In this document: piece after piece, positions 1 through 6,530 of the stretch
Position numbering within the stretch: position 1 is the stretch's first letter
Layout of the letters: each line of letters opens with the position of its first letter
From: Acidaminococcus hominis
GTDB taxonomy: Bacteria > Bacillota > Negativicutes > Acidaminococcales > Acidaminococcaceae
NCBI RefSeq assembly: GCF_900291475.1
Contig: NZ_OLMM01000002.1
Coordinates: forward strand, 185,516 to 241,845
DNA length: 56,330 nt
Direction of reading: 5' to 3'
Notes under the pieces: model-generated
Databases searched by the model: none
What the model was told of the DNA's origin: nothing
Seen by the model: the letters and a program-made list of their open reading frames with translations, nothing else
Position numbers and translations under genes: made by a program

Positions 1-179
1 CCGTAGAGCGGTTCTCTGATGAGGATATCCTGAACATGGCAGATACGCTGAACCAGCGCCCACGTCGTGTTTTGGGCTACCATACGCCGTCAGAGCTATT
101 TGATGCATTCCTCGATGAAGTTTATGCTATTGAGTGTGTTTCTTGATTATAGTTGTTCAAATTCAACTTGCAATTTACC
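1..179 (+). mobile_element. IS30-family element, 3' end (cut by window edge)
   Basis: This is the 3' terminal part of an insertion sequence: the last codons of an IS30-type transposase followed by about 33 bases of untranslated end finishing at CAATTTACC (171-179). Bases 4-179 are identical to the reverse complement of 55696-55871, which fixes the outer boundary at 179, because the two copies diverge immediately beyond it. The upstream part lies outside the window. Confidence 0.85.
3..146 (+). CDS. IS30-family transposase, C-terminal fragment (partial at window edge)
   Basis: The last 47 codons of a transposase are visible and end at TGA 144-146. The peptide contains NQRPRRVLGYHTPSELF, the characteristic C-terminal stretch of IS30 transposases (N-x-RPR-x-LG(W/Y)-x-TP-x-E). 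The DDE catalytic core would lie upstream of the window, so whether the gene is intact cannot be judged. The same C-terminus is found in opposite orientation at the right end of the window. Family assignment is secure; activity is unknown. Confidence 0.8.
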   Translation, partial: VERFSDEDILNMADTLNQRPRRVLGYHTPSELFDAFLDEVYAIECVS

Positions 180-385
180 AAGTTTATTTGAAAGCTGTTT
201 TTCATTCAGCAACAGTGCCAATTCACCGTGAATAGTTTGTAACATATTCTTGTTCTTGTAGTATTTTAAATACGTTTATGTTATGTTTTTTACGATTCTT
301 ATCAATAATTATCCCAAGTTTGGTTCCACTTTTAGCAGTAAATAATTATGTTTATTTTTGCAATTCAAAATAATCTATTTTTTAG

Positions 386-415
386 TTGCATTATTTACCG
401 TTGATATGCTATACT
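386..415 (+). promoter_or_regulatory. Promoter of the LytTR gene with a LytTR-type box in its spacer
   Basis: TTGCAT (386-391) and TATACT (410-415) are separated by 18 bp and lie about 68 bases before the chosen start codon. The spacer contains ACCGTTGAT (397-405), which fits the published LytTR half-site pattern [TA][AC][CA]GTTN[AG][TG]. Such boxes normally come in pairs; a second good one is not seen at the usual spacing, so autoregulation is only a suggestion. Bases 180-385 are AT-rich and otherwise empty. Confidence 0.5.
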
Positions 416-482
416 ATCGATGTTCATCAACCGTATACATTGTATTTTGTATACGAAATTATCCAGATTGGAGGCACATCCT

Positions 483-1193
483 ATGTTTCGCATAGCTATT
501 TGCGACGAAGATTCTCTCAGTACTGAAAACATTATCGCCTGTATCCAGGCCATGCCCAGCCCTTTCGACATTCCAGAAATTTCTGTGTTTGCCGATTTGC
601 GGTCTCTCCTAGTCAAGTGTACAAGCAATACACGTTACGAACTGATCATCCTGGATCCGGCAAATGTCTTTCGCGATAACCTGGAAGCCGGCCGCGTTTT
701 ACGTGAGCTGGACAAAACTGTCCCCATTATGTTTACATCCAAAGACAAAAATTGTTTCTCTGGCAAGAAAACCCTGCCCAATCAGCAATATTTTCTGCCC
801 AAACCCGTTATTCCAGAGGTTCTGTATAAGCTGATGGACAACCTGATGCGAAATACTCTGTATGACCAGCACTACCGGTTTCCCATGGTCTGTGAAGAAA
901 GCCGCTTTGATTTGGGCATTGATAAAATTTTATATGTAGAGGCTAAGGGCCCCCAGGTTCTGGTGCATACCAGAAAAAAGTCCTACCCTAAAAGCGCAAC
1001 CATGAAATCCATGGAGCGCTGGCTGTGCCGGCACCAGTTTGTCAGAATCCATAAGAGCTTCCTGGTCAACGTGCATCAGATTGAAACTTTTAAGCGGTAT
1101 AAGGCCGTTTTGAAAAACAAGGTGGAATTGGATATCTCCAAAAACCGTTATAAAGAAATCGCTGACAAAATTGAAGCCCTGCTCCGCCCCTAA
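483..1193 (+). CDS. LytTR-family response regulator (orphan)
   Basis: A 236-aa two-domain regulator. The N-terminal half begins MFRIAICDED, a receiver-type start with an acidic pocket; the candidate phospho-acceptor is the Asp in LIILDP and a conserved-type Lys follows in FLPKPVIP. The C-terminal half (from about residue 135) has the LytTR DNA-binding pattern: ILYVEAKGPQVLVHT, then a single-helix segment with FVRIHKSFLVNVHQI. I start at ATG 483, preceded by GGAGG at 470-474, rather than at an upstream in-frame ATG (420) that lies at the predicted transcription start. No sensor histidine kinase is adjacent, so its signal is unknown. Relatives such as AgrA, LytR and VirR control surface, toxin or competence genes. 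The gene is followed directly by the fold-back repeat. Confidence 0.85.
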   Translation: MFRIAICDEDSLSTENIIACIQAMPSPFDIPEISVFADLRSLLVKCTSNTRYELIILDPANVFRDNLEAGRVLRELDKTVPIMFTSKDKNCFSGKKTLPNQQYFLPKPVIPEVLYKLMDNLMRNTLYDQHYRFPMVCEESRFDLGIDKILYVEAKGPQVLVHTRKKSYPKSATMKSMERWLCRHQFVRIHKSFLVNVHQIETFKRYKAVLKNKVELDISKNRYKEIADKIEALLRP

Positions 1194-1229
1194 TGAGAAT
1201 AGGGACCAGCTTGTGCTGTCCCTGCAATG

Positions 1230-1807
1230 AAAAGGTGGTGTGAAATAATACTTATCCCCGAAAAAAACGGCTTGCGAACTCAAAAAAGTTCGCAAGCCGT
1301 TTTCTGTTTTTTATAACAGTATCTAATAAACTTCCTCAGTCAGTCCTACGGACTGCCAGCCCCTACAACGCTTTGCGGCCGCATCCAAACATCCACAAGT
1401 TTTCCTATGGATGTTTGGTCAATAAGGCCCATGCGATAGCTGCCTGCAAAGCAAGTCCGGAGGACGCAGCTGCGCAGCTAGCAGCGAACCGCTCAGGGGC
1501 TGGTCTTAGGCCTATGCGAGTCATGTGCAAAACGGGTATAGGAAAGGAATCTATGGCATGTAGATAAATTTCTACTTCTATTACCCTCTAGAACTTGACC
1601 AGTATCGGCATAGAATGCTTCCTGAGTGGTTCGCCGTGTTCCGTTCCCCTTCACCCTGCGGGTTCGGCTCACGGACGGCTATCACATAGGTCGCATAATA
1701 CCAAATGTCCTCGGGGAACTGCATTGACATTTGGATGCGACCGTAAAGCGTGTAGGAAGTGTCGCCGAAGGCGACGATAGAAGTTTCATTATTTCACACC
1801 CCCTTTT
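1230..1807. repeat. Fold-back (MITE-like) element, copy A
   Basis: A 578-bp non-coding unit bounded by 20-bp inverted repeats: 1230-1249 and the complement of 1788-1807 match at 19 of 20 bases (consensus AAAAGGGGGTGTGAAATAAT). Inside, the two arms remain homologous in inverted orientation for about 200 bases: AAACTTC, a short hairpin, CGCTTT(A/G)CGG, CGCATCCAAA, ATG(C/T)GATAGC and GCGAACC(A/G)CTCAGG occur in the same order from both ends. A terminator-like hairpin sits only in the left arm. Each arm also forms local stems, for example at 1382-1419 and 1689-1745. No convincing reading frame is present. A related copy occupies 46008-48034. Confidence 0.8.
1267..1300. terminator. Bidirectional terminator-like hairpin inside element copy A
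   Basis: A perfect 14-bp stem (arms 1267-1280 and 1287-1300) with a 6-base loop is flanked by an A-run on the left and a T-rich run on the right, giving intrinsic-terminator geometry in both directions. It lies 74 bases behind the LytTR gene and probably ends its transcript. The same stem (GGCTTGCGAACT) occurs at 46026-46059 in copy B. Confidence 0.7.
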
Positions 1808-1893
1808 TGCTGCGCCAATATTCCTCCAAAATACATTGAACAGCAGCGCCCAGTGCAAGACGCTGTGCAGCCACTTCAGGTCTGTTTCCCTGC

Positions 1894-2703
1894 CTATTTC
1901 GTCAGTTCTTCCAAACGCTGAAAAAGCAGGAGAAAACACTGTTGACTGTTTTCTGACCAAGAAACGCTGCCATCAAAGGACTCCCAATGGGTTTTATACC
2001 GCCACAGGGAATAGATGGCGGACCCCAGGAGTTCGATATCAATGACCGTGGGAAGCACTTTCGCAAAAGCCTCACTTCTCATGGCTGCACATTCTGGATA
2101 GCGTTTGACAAATCCAGTCCCCGAGTCCATACGGAAGCCAAGCTTCGAGCAGGCATCGCCCAGTTTGTCAAACTGAAGCCAAAATTTTTCCGGGTCCTTT
2201 TCCCTCTGAAGGAGCAACTTGACCCACTTTGCCGCAAATTGGTGCATCCGTTTCTTCCCGTTCCGCTTAGGAAGCTGTTGGCACCTGCCAAAAGCCCAGA
2301 TATCGTCAAAGGGAAGAACCCGCTGGTACATTTCCGTCAAATCCACTTTCCCAGTGCCGGGGAAATCCACATAAACGCCCGTCTGCTGCCCAACAACAAC
2401 CGCAGCTCCCGCGGCCTCCTCATACCGTATCAGCCTATAGGAACCAGTTCCCGCAATCCTTTCTTTTTTCTGTTTTACCCGGTCTGTGAGAGAAAGAAGC
2501 AGCTCTGCCTTCTCTTCCCCAATGTTCGCCAGCTTTGCTTCATGATAACTTCTTCCTGTTTTTCTCTGCCGGGCCGTGCGGGTGACAAGACTGGCAAGGC
2601 CGCTAGCCGCCAGCTTTAAGGTCTGTTCCACAATAGCTCCGGGTTTCCCGTGCACGGAAGGCTTCTCCGAAACCAGGACGAAATACGCTTTCTCTTTATC
2701 CAT
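1894..2703 (-). CDS. Hypothetical protein, unrecognised
   Basis: A 269-aa basic, apparently soluble protein with no signal peptide or membrane segment. I do not recognise a family. The N-terminal ~100 residues are rich in Lys, Arg and Gln (TARQRKTGRSYHE, RVKQKKERI); the middle holds a Lys-rich stretch (QLPKRNGKKRMHQFAAKW) and the C-terminus is rich in aromatic residues. The reading frame is real in appearance: ATG follows AGGAG at close spacing, a well-formed promoter lies upstream (2745-2773), and an inverted repeat overlaps that promoter. It lies between the fold-back element (end 1807) and the rpsO terminator, is transcribed toward the element, and sits in a region with IS traces, so it may be an acquired accessory gene. 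A nucleic-acid-binding role is possible from charge alone, but nothing supports a specific function. Confidence 0.6.
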   Translation of the reverse strand: MDKEKAYFVLVSEKPSVHGKPGAIVEQTLKLAASGLASLVTRTARQRKTGRSYHEAKLANIGEEKAELLLSLTDRVKQKKERIAGTGSYRLIRYEEAAGAAVVVGQQTGVYVDFPGTGKVDLTEMYQRVLPFDDIWAFGRCQQLPKRNGKKRMHQFAAKWVKLLLQREKDPEKFWLQFDKLGDACSKLGFRMDSGTGFVKRYPECAAMRSEAFAKVLPTVIDIELLGSAIYSLWRYKTHWESFDGSVSWSENSQQCFLLLFQRLEELTK

Positions 2704-2721
2704 TCTCCTACCTCCGCTGGA

Positions 2722-2747
2722 AATTCAGACTTGTTCATATCTGAATT
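2722..2747. promoter_or_regulatory. Inverted repeat overlapping the hypothetical-gene promoter
   Basis: AATTCAGA (2722-2729) and TCTGAATT (2740-2747) are perfect 8-bp inverted arms separated by 10 bp. The right arm overlaps the -10 element and the left arm lies just after the expected start point on the minus strand, the usual position for a repressor site. It could alternatively act as a 5' leader hairpin. Confidence 0.5.
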
Positions 2748-2773
2748 CTAATAAAAAATAAAGCAAAGGACAA
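2745..2773 (-). promoter_or_regulatory. Promoter of the hypothetical gene
   Basis: On the minus strand, TTGTCC (2773-2768) and TAGAAT (2750-2745) are separated by 17 bp, about 40 bases before the start codon. Bases 2774-2880 hold no other feature I can support. Confidence 0.55.
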
Positions 2774-2880
2774 TTAAAGCATGGGAAAACAGAAAAGTCC
2801 TGCAAGCCGCTGAAGCTGAAGAAACTCTTGCGGTCTTGCGGGCCCGGCAGCCCCCAAACGCATTCTTGCCCATAATCGAA

Positions 2881-2915
2881 AAAGGGATTTCCCGCCAAAA
2901 GCGGAAAATCCCTTT
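2881..2915 (-). terminator. rpsO intrinsic terminator
   Basis: AAAGGGATTT, a GCGG/CCGC inner stem and a CAAAA loop form a strong hairpin about 30 bases after the rpsO stop, followed on the minus strand by a short U-run. Confidence 0.85.
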
Positions 2916-2946
2916 GCCTAAGCGTATTGCCAGTCCAGAGCTGCGA

Positions 2947-3213
2947 TTATTTACGCAGGCCCAGTCTTTCAACGATGCTTCTGTATCTTTCGATGTTTTT
3001 CTTCATCAGGTAGTTCAGCAGGCCACGACGTTGACCAACCATTTTCAGCAGACCACGGCGAGAATGATGGTCCTTCTTGTTGGCCTTCAGATGTTCAGTC
3101 AAATAGGTGATCCGTTCAGTCAGGATGGCAATCTGAACTTCCGGAGATCCGGTATCAGCTTCGTTGATGCGGTAGGTTTCGATCAGTTCTTTCTTTCTTG
3201 CAGGTGTTAACAT
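2947..3213 (-). CDS. rpsO: 30S ribosomal protein S15
   Basis: An 88-aa protein, the usual S15 length, beginning [15 protein letters not shown] and containing the family signature TGSPEVQIA and [15 protein letters not shown], the 16S rRNA-binding region. S15 binds the central domain of 16S rRNA early in 30S assembly and in several bacteria represses its own mRNA. I chose ATG 3213, preceded by AGGAGGA, over an in-frame start 20 codons upstream with no ribosome-binding site. It is a single-gene unit with its own promoter and terminator, behind the ribF terminator. The roughly 100-base leader can fold (GC-rich segments near 3240-3275) and could be an autoregulatory site; that part is inference. 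Confidence 0.95.
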   Translation of the reverse strand: MLTPARKKELIETYRINEADTGSPEVQIAILTERITYLTEHLKANKKDHHSRRGLLKMVGQRRGLLNYLMKKNIERYRSIVERLGLRK

Positions 3214-3317
3214 AGTTTTTTCCTCCTTAGTCATGGAAAAGCCATAGCTGTAGCCGGCGTCGGAGTGTCGCACAGCAACGCTAAGGTTTAGTTTCTTGGC
3301 CCTTTAGGCACTGAGAA

Positions 3318-3346
3318 AGTATATCATAGATTGGTCCAAATGACCA
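3318..3346 (-). promoter_or_regulatory. Probable rpsO promoter
   Basis: On the minus strand TGGTCA (3346-3341) and TATACT (3323-3318) are 17 bp apart, after the ribF terminator and about 105 bases before the rpsO start. The -35 is imperfect (4 of 6). Confidence 0.5.
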
Positions 3347-3386
3347 GGCAAATCCGGTCATTTGCCAAGATTTTTCTTGTAAAAAC

Positions 3387-3426
3387 AAAACAGCCCGGTT
3401 CCTTAGAGGAAGTTCCGGACTGTTTT
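3387..3426 (-). terminator. Terminator spanning the ribF stop codon
   Basis: AACAGTCCGGAACTTCC and its near-complement GGAACCGGGCTGTTTT form a hairpin on the minus strand, followed by a T-rich run. The TAA of ribF sits in the loop region, so translation termination and transcription termination occur at the same place. It closes the rimP-to-ribF operon. Confidence 0.8.
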
Positions 3427-4323
3427 TTCATCTTCCTGGATTTGCTTGAGCAGCGCTTCCAAGGAGTCAAATTTAAGTTCTTCCCGAATCCGATGCAGCA
3501 GCCGTACCCGGATTTCCTGCCCATACAAATCGCCGGAAAAGGCAAACAGGTAGGCTTCCAGCCGGAAATCTGCATCGGTAAAGGTGGGATTATCCCCCAC
3601 ATTGATCATGGAGCCGTAGAGGTTCTTTTCCACCACTACCTGCCCGGCGTACACGCCGCTCTTAGGCATGGCGATGTTCCGGCCCAGGAGCTGGACGTTG
3701 GCCGTAGGATAGCCCAGCAGCCGCCCCCTGCCCTCACCGTGGATAACCTTGCCCCGGATTTCGTAGGGCCGTCCCAGCATCTTATTGGCCAGGTCCAGGT
3801 CGCCCCGGTTAATGGCCCGGCGGATATTGGTGCTGCTGACAATCTGCCCGTCCAGGGTCAGGAGCGGCCGGGCAAGCACGGTAAGCCCATACTTTTCGTG
3901 CTGAGCCCGCAGGTATTGGGCATTACCCTTGCCGCCGGCCCCAAAGCTGAAATTGTCCCCAATGCCCACGGCCTTGACCCCGGCGGCCGTCAGCAGCTGC
4001 AAAAAGTCTTCTGCGCTGATTTGGGCCAGCTCAGGGGTAAAAGGCAGGTTTACCAGGATATCCACACCCAGGCTCTGCATAATCTGGATTTTCGAACGGT
4101 TGTCCAAAAGCCGCTGGGGTTCCAATTCCGGCATCAGGCTGGCCATGGGATGGGTACTGAAGGTAAAAACCATCAGCTTTAGCCCATAGGCCTTGGCATA
4201 ACGGCCGGTGGCCGCTATGACTTCCTGGTGGCCCAAATGGACCCCGTCAAAGGTGCCCAGGGCCGCTGCCGAAGGAACCGGCGTCATTTTTTTCAGTTCG
4301 CTAAGATTCTCAATCAGCTTCAT
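3403..4323 (-). CDS. ribF: Bifunctional riboflavin kinase / FAD synthetase
   Basis: A 306-aa protein of typical length. The N-terminal half is the FMN adenylyltransferase domain (ALGTFDGVHLGHQEVI, nucleotidyltransferase HxGH-type signature, residues ~22-37); the C-terminal half from ~180 is the riboflavin kinase domain (GRGRLLGYPTANV and a GVYAG segment). It phosphorylates riboflavin to FMN and adenylates FMN to FAD in the cytosol. It follows truB by 2 bases and is the last gene of the rimP-nusA operon, the common Firmicute arrangement truB-ribF-rpsO. Confidence 0.95.
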   Translation of the reverse strand: MKLIENLSELKKMTPVPSAAALGTFDGVHLGHQEVIAATGRYAKAYGLKLMVFTFSTHPMASLMPELEPQRLLDNRSKIQIMQSLGVDILVNLPFTPELAQISAEDFLQLLTAAGVKAVGIGDNFSFGAGGKGNAQYLRAQHEKYGLTVLARPLLTLDGQIVSSTNIRRAINRGDLDLANKMLGRPYEIRGKVIHGEGRGRLLGYPTANVQLLGRNIAMPKSGVYAGQVVVEKNLYGSMINVGDNPTFTDADFRLEAYLFAFSGDLYGQEIRVRLLHRIREELKFDSLEALLKQIQEDEKTVRNFL

Positions 4324-4325
4324 AA

Positions 4326-5213
4326 CTATTCCCTGTCCTGTACTTCCGGAATGCGGATAATTTTATGGGCGTACAGCCTTTGGTCCTTGACCTTGGCCAG
4401 GCCCACCAAAAGGCCCTCCCCGGTAAACACCTGTACCAGCTGCCCTTCGTAGGGTTTTGCATGGGGCACCGTAGTAGCCACTCCCTGGGCAATCCGCCGC
4501 CCTTGCAGGGCGTTGACCTCTACCCGGGGAAACTGAGCCAGCACGCAGTCCACATCCAGGCAGTACCGAGCCGGAGCTTCTGCAATTTCTTCCAGGGTAT
4601 GGGCGTCTTCCAGGGTAAATACCCCGGCCTGCCGGCGGAGGAGGAAACTCATGGTTCCCTTCATCCCCAGCTTATCCGCCAGGTCTTCCGTCAAGGTCCG
4701 GATAAAGGTTCCCTTGGAGCAAGTCACGTCAAACACCAGGGTCCGGCCGGTGTAGGCCACCCGACGCAGCTGCCGGATGGTAATGGGCCGGGGCTCCCGT
4801 TTGATTTCGATGCCCTGCCGGGCCAGCTTGTACAGCTTGGTCCCTTTTACACTAATGGCCGAATACATGGGCGGAATCTGAAAGCCGTCCCCCAAAAAGG
4901 ATTCCAGGGCCCGGTCGATTTCTTCTTCCGTTAGGCGCAGTACAGGACTTTCGGCAATGATTTTGCCTTCCGTATCCCCCGTATCCGTCTGAAACCCGAA
5001 GGTCATTTCGGCCCGATAGGTCTTTTCCTCATGGCTGGCGTATTCCAAAAACCGGGTAGCCTGGCCAGTAAATACCGGCAGCACCCCAGCCGCCGAGGGA
5101 TCCAGGGTTCCCCCATGGCCAATTTTCTTCATGTTGAGGATTTTCCGCATCGCGCCCACCACATCGTGGCTGGTCATCCCCGGGGGTTTGAGTACGTTGA
5201 AAATCCCATCCAT
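4326..5213 (-). CDS. truB: tRNA pseudouridine(55) synthase
   Basis: A 295-aa TruB protein. The catalytic motif GGTLDPSAAGVLPV is present with the nucleophilic Asp at residue 38, and the N-terminal NVLKPPGMTSHDVV stretch is typical. It isomerises U55 in the T-loop of all elongator tRNAs and also acts as a tRNA folding chaperone. The C-terminal ~60 residues form a short PUA-like domain. Its ATG overlaps the nrnA stop codon (TAATG), indicating translational coupling. Confidence 0.95.
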   Translation of the reverse strand: MDGIFNVLKPPGMTSHDVVGAMRKILNMKKIGHGGTLDPSAAGVLPVFTGQATRFLEYASHEEKTYRAEMTFGFQTDTGDTEGKIIAESPVLRLTEEEIDRALESFLGDGFQIPPMYSAISVKGTKLYKLARQGIEIKREPRPITIRQLRRVAYTGRTLVFDVTCSKGTFIRTLTEDLADKLGMKGTMSFLLRRQAGVFTLEDAHTLEEIAEAPARYCLDVDCVLAQFPRVEVNALQGRRIAQGVATTVPHAKPYEGQLVQVFTGEGLLVGLAKVKDQRLYAHKIIRIPEVQDRE

Positions 5214-6169
5214 TACAATTCCTCCAGCGCCTTTTCCAGCGCTTCCACCACCTGCTTTTTGGCGTCTTCCAGGCTGGCACCCACGGTGCAGCCTGCGGCT
5301 TTAGCATGGCCGCCGCCGTTAAACAGCAGGGCTACCTTGCTGACGTCCACATGCTTGGAGCGCATGCTGACCCGTACCTGATTCTTTTCCACAGCCTTAA
5401 ACATCACGGCCACCTCTACCCCATCAATGTAACGGGGATAGTAGATGAAGCTTTCCGTGGAAACGTTCTTGTTGTACAGCTCGTGGGGCACTTCCAGGGT
5501 GGCAATCCGGTTATCGGCGTAGAAGGTCATGCCGGGCAGTACCTTGCCCAACAGTTCCACGGACTCCCGGGATTTCATTTCCAAAAGGTCAGAAATCTCG
5601 TTGGGGTCCACGCCGATTTCCACCAGGTCCGCTGCTGCACGCATACAGCTGGGAGTGGTATTGGCATATTTGAAATACCCGCAGTCGGTAACAATGGCCG
5701 TATACAGGCACACTGCCGTCTTTTCCGAAATGGGTACCTGATTGGCCTGGAGCATCCGGTACATGATTTCCCCGGTGGCTGCGGCCTGGGTATCCAGGAG
5801 CAGGGTATCTGCATAATGGGTATTGGAAATATGATGGTCAATATTCAAGATAGGTGCGGAAAGGCACTGCTCTGCAGCACCCATTCTGTCCTTGGAGCTG
5901 GCATCCACCACTACCGTCAGGTCACAGGCAAGCTTTTCCTCCGCCTTCGGGTGCTGATAGTCCGTTAGGCCCGGCAGGAAATGGTACAGCCGGGGCAGCT
6001 GGTCGTCCACCAGAAGAATCACCTTTTTGCCGGCTTCCCGGAGAGCGTGACAGAGCCCCAGTGCCGACCCCAGCGTATCACCGTCAGGGCCCACATGACT
6101 GACCAATGCCAGGGTATTCGCCCCCATCATCAGCTGCCAGGCACCGCGATAATCCACTTCTTTACTCAT
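5213..6169 (-). CDS. nrnA: DHH-family oligoribonuclease / pAp phosphatase (NrnA)
   Basis: A 318-aa DHH/DHHA1 phosphoesterase. Metal-binding motifs are SHVGPDGDTLGS (residues ~24-35), an Asp in TVVVDASS, and the signature DHH in NIDHHISNTHYAD; the C-terminal DHHA1 half ends with GGGHAKAAG. NrnA degrades 2-5-mer RNAs and dephosphorylates 3'-phosphoadenosine 5'-phosphate, doing the work of Orn in organisms lacking it. It lies between rbfA and truB as in Bacillus (ytqI-like context differs, but the rbfA-nrnA-truB order is common in Clostridia and Negativicutes). It overlaps rbfA by 8 bases. Confidence 0.88.
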   Translation of the reverse strand: MSKEVDYRGAWQLMMGANTLALVSHVGPDGDTLGSALGLCHALREAGKKVILLVDDQLPRLYHFLPGLTDYQHPKAEEKLACDLTVVVDASSKDRMGAAEQCLSAPILNIDHHISNTHYADTLLLDTQAAATGEIMYRMLQANQVPISEKTAVCLYTAIVTDCGYFKYANTTPSCMRAAADLVEIGVDPNEISDLLEMKSRESVELLGKVLPGMTFYADNRIATLEVPHELYNKNVSTESFIYYPRYIDGVEVAVMFKAVEKNQVRVSMRSKHVDVSKVALLFNGGGHAKAAGCTVGASLEDAKKQVVEALEKALEEL

Positions 6170-6521
6170 GCTTGCCTTCTTCCTTTTTCAGGTCCCGAAT
6201 CAGGGATTCAATATGGGCACTGTATTCCATGGACGTGTCCTTATGGAAGCTGATCTGGGGTGCCACCCTAAGGTCAATGCGTTTGGCAATTTCACTGCGG
6301 AAAAAGCCCACAGCACGCTGCAGGCCCGTCCAGGCCTGCTCCTGCTGTTCCTGGCTGCCGTACAGGCTCACATACACCTTGGCATAGCTTAAATCGTTGC
6401 TTACTTCCACCCCGGTGATGGTCACAAACTTCACTCGGGGATCTTTTACATCATGAATCAGCATATTGCTTAGTTCATGCTGAATCAAAGCCTGCAATTT
6501 TTCTGCACGCAGTTTGGTCAT
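6162..6521 (-). CDS. rbfA: 30S ribosome-binding factor A
   Basis: A 119-aa RbfA of ordinary length with the KH-type fold signature: an N-terminal helix (KLQALIQHELSNML), then VTITGVEVSNDLSYAKVYVS and a C-terminal PQISFHKDTSMEYSAHIESLI. RbfA helps mature the 5' end of 16S rRNA and binds late 30S intermediates. It follows infB by 9 bases and overlaps nrnA, so it is co-translated with neighbours in the rimP-nusA-infB operon. Confidence 0.95.
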   Translation of the reverse strand: MTKLRAEKLQALIQHELSNMLIHDVKDPRVKFVTITGVEVSNDLSYAKVYVSLYGSQEQQEQAWTGLQRAVGFFRSEIAKRIDLRVAPQISFHKDTSMEYSAHIESLIRDLKKEEGKHE

Positions 6522-6530
6522 AGTTTCTCC

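Noticed and set aside
180-245. Possible truncated gene on the minus strand joined to the IS30 end
   Set aside because: The frame (starting ATG 245) is open for 22 codons before the IS, but no ribosome site or recognisable product supports it.
1373-1780. Short open frames inside the fold-back element
   Set aside because: They cross the inverted-repeat arms, have no ribosome sites and no counterpart in copy B.
1237-1801. Group II intron or large structured RNA (GTGTG start, many stems)
   Set aside because: The GTGTG motif is also present inverted at the other end, and no domain V was found; terminal repeats explain it better.
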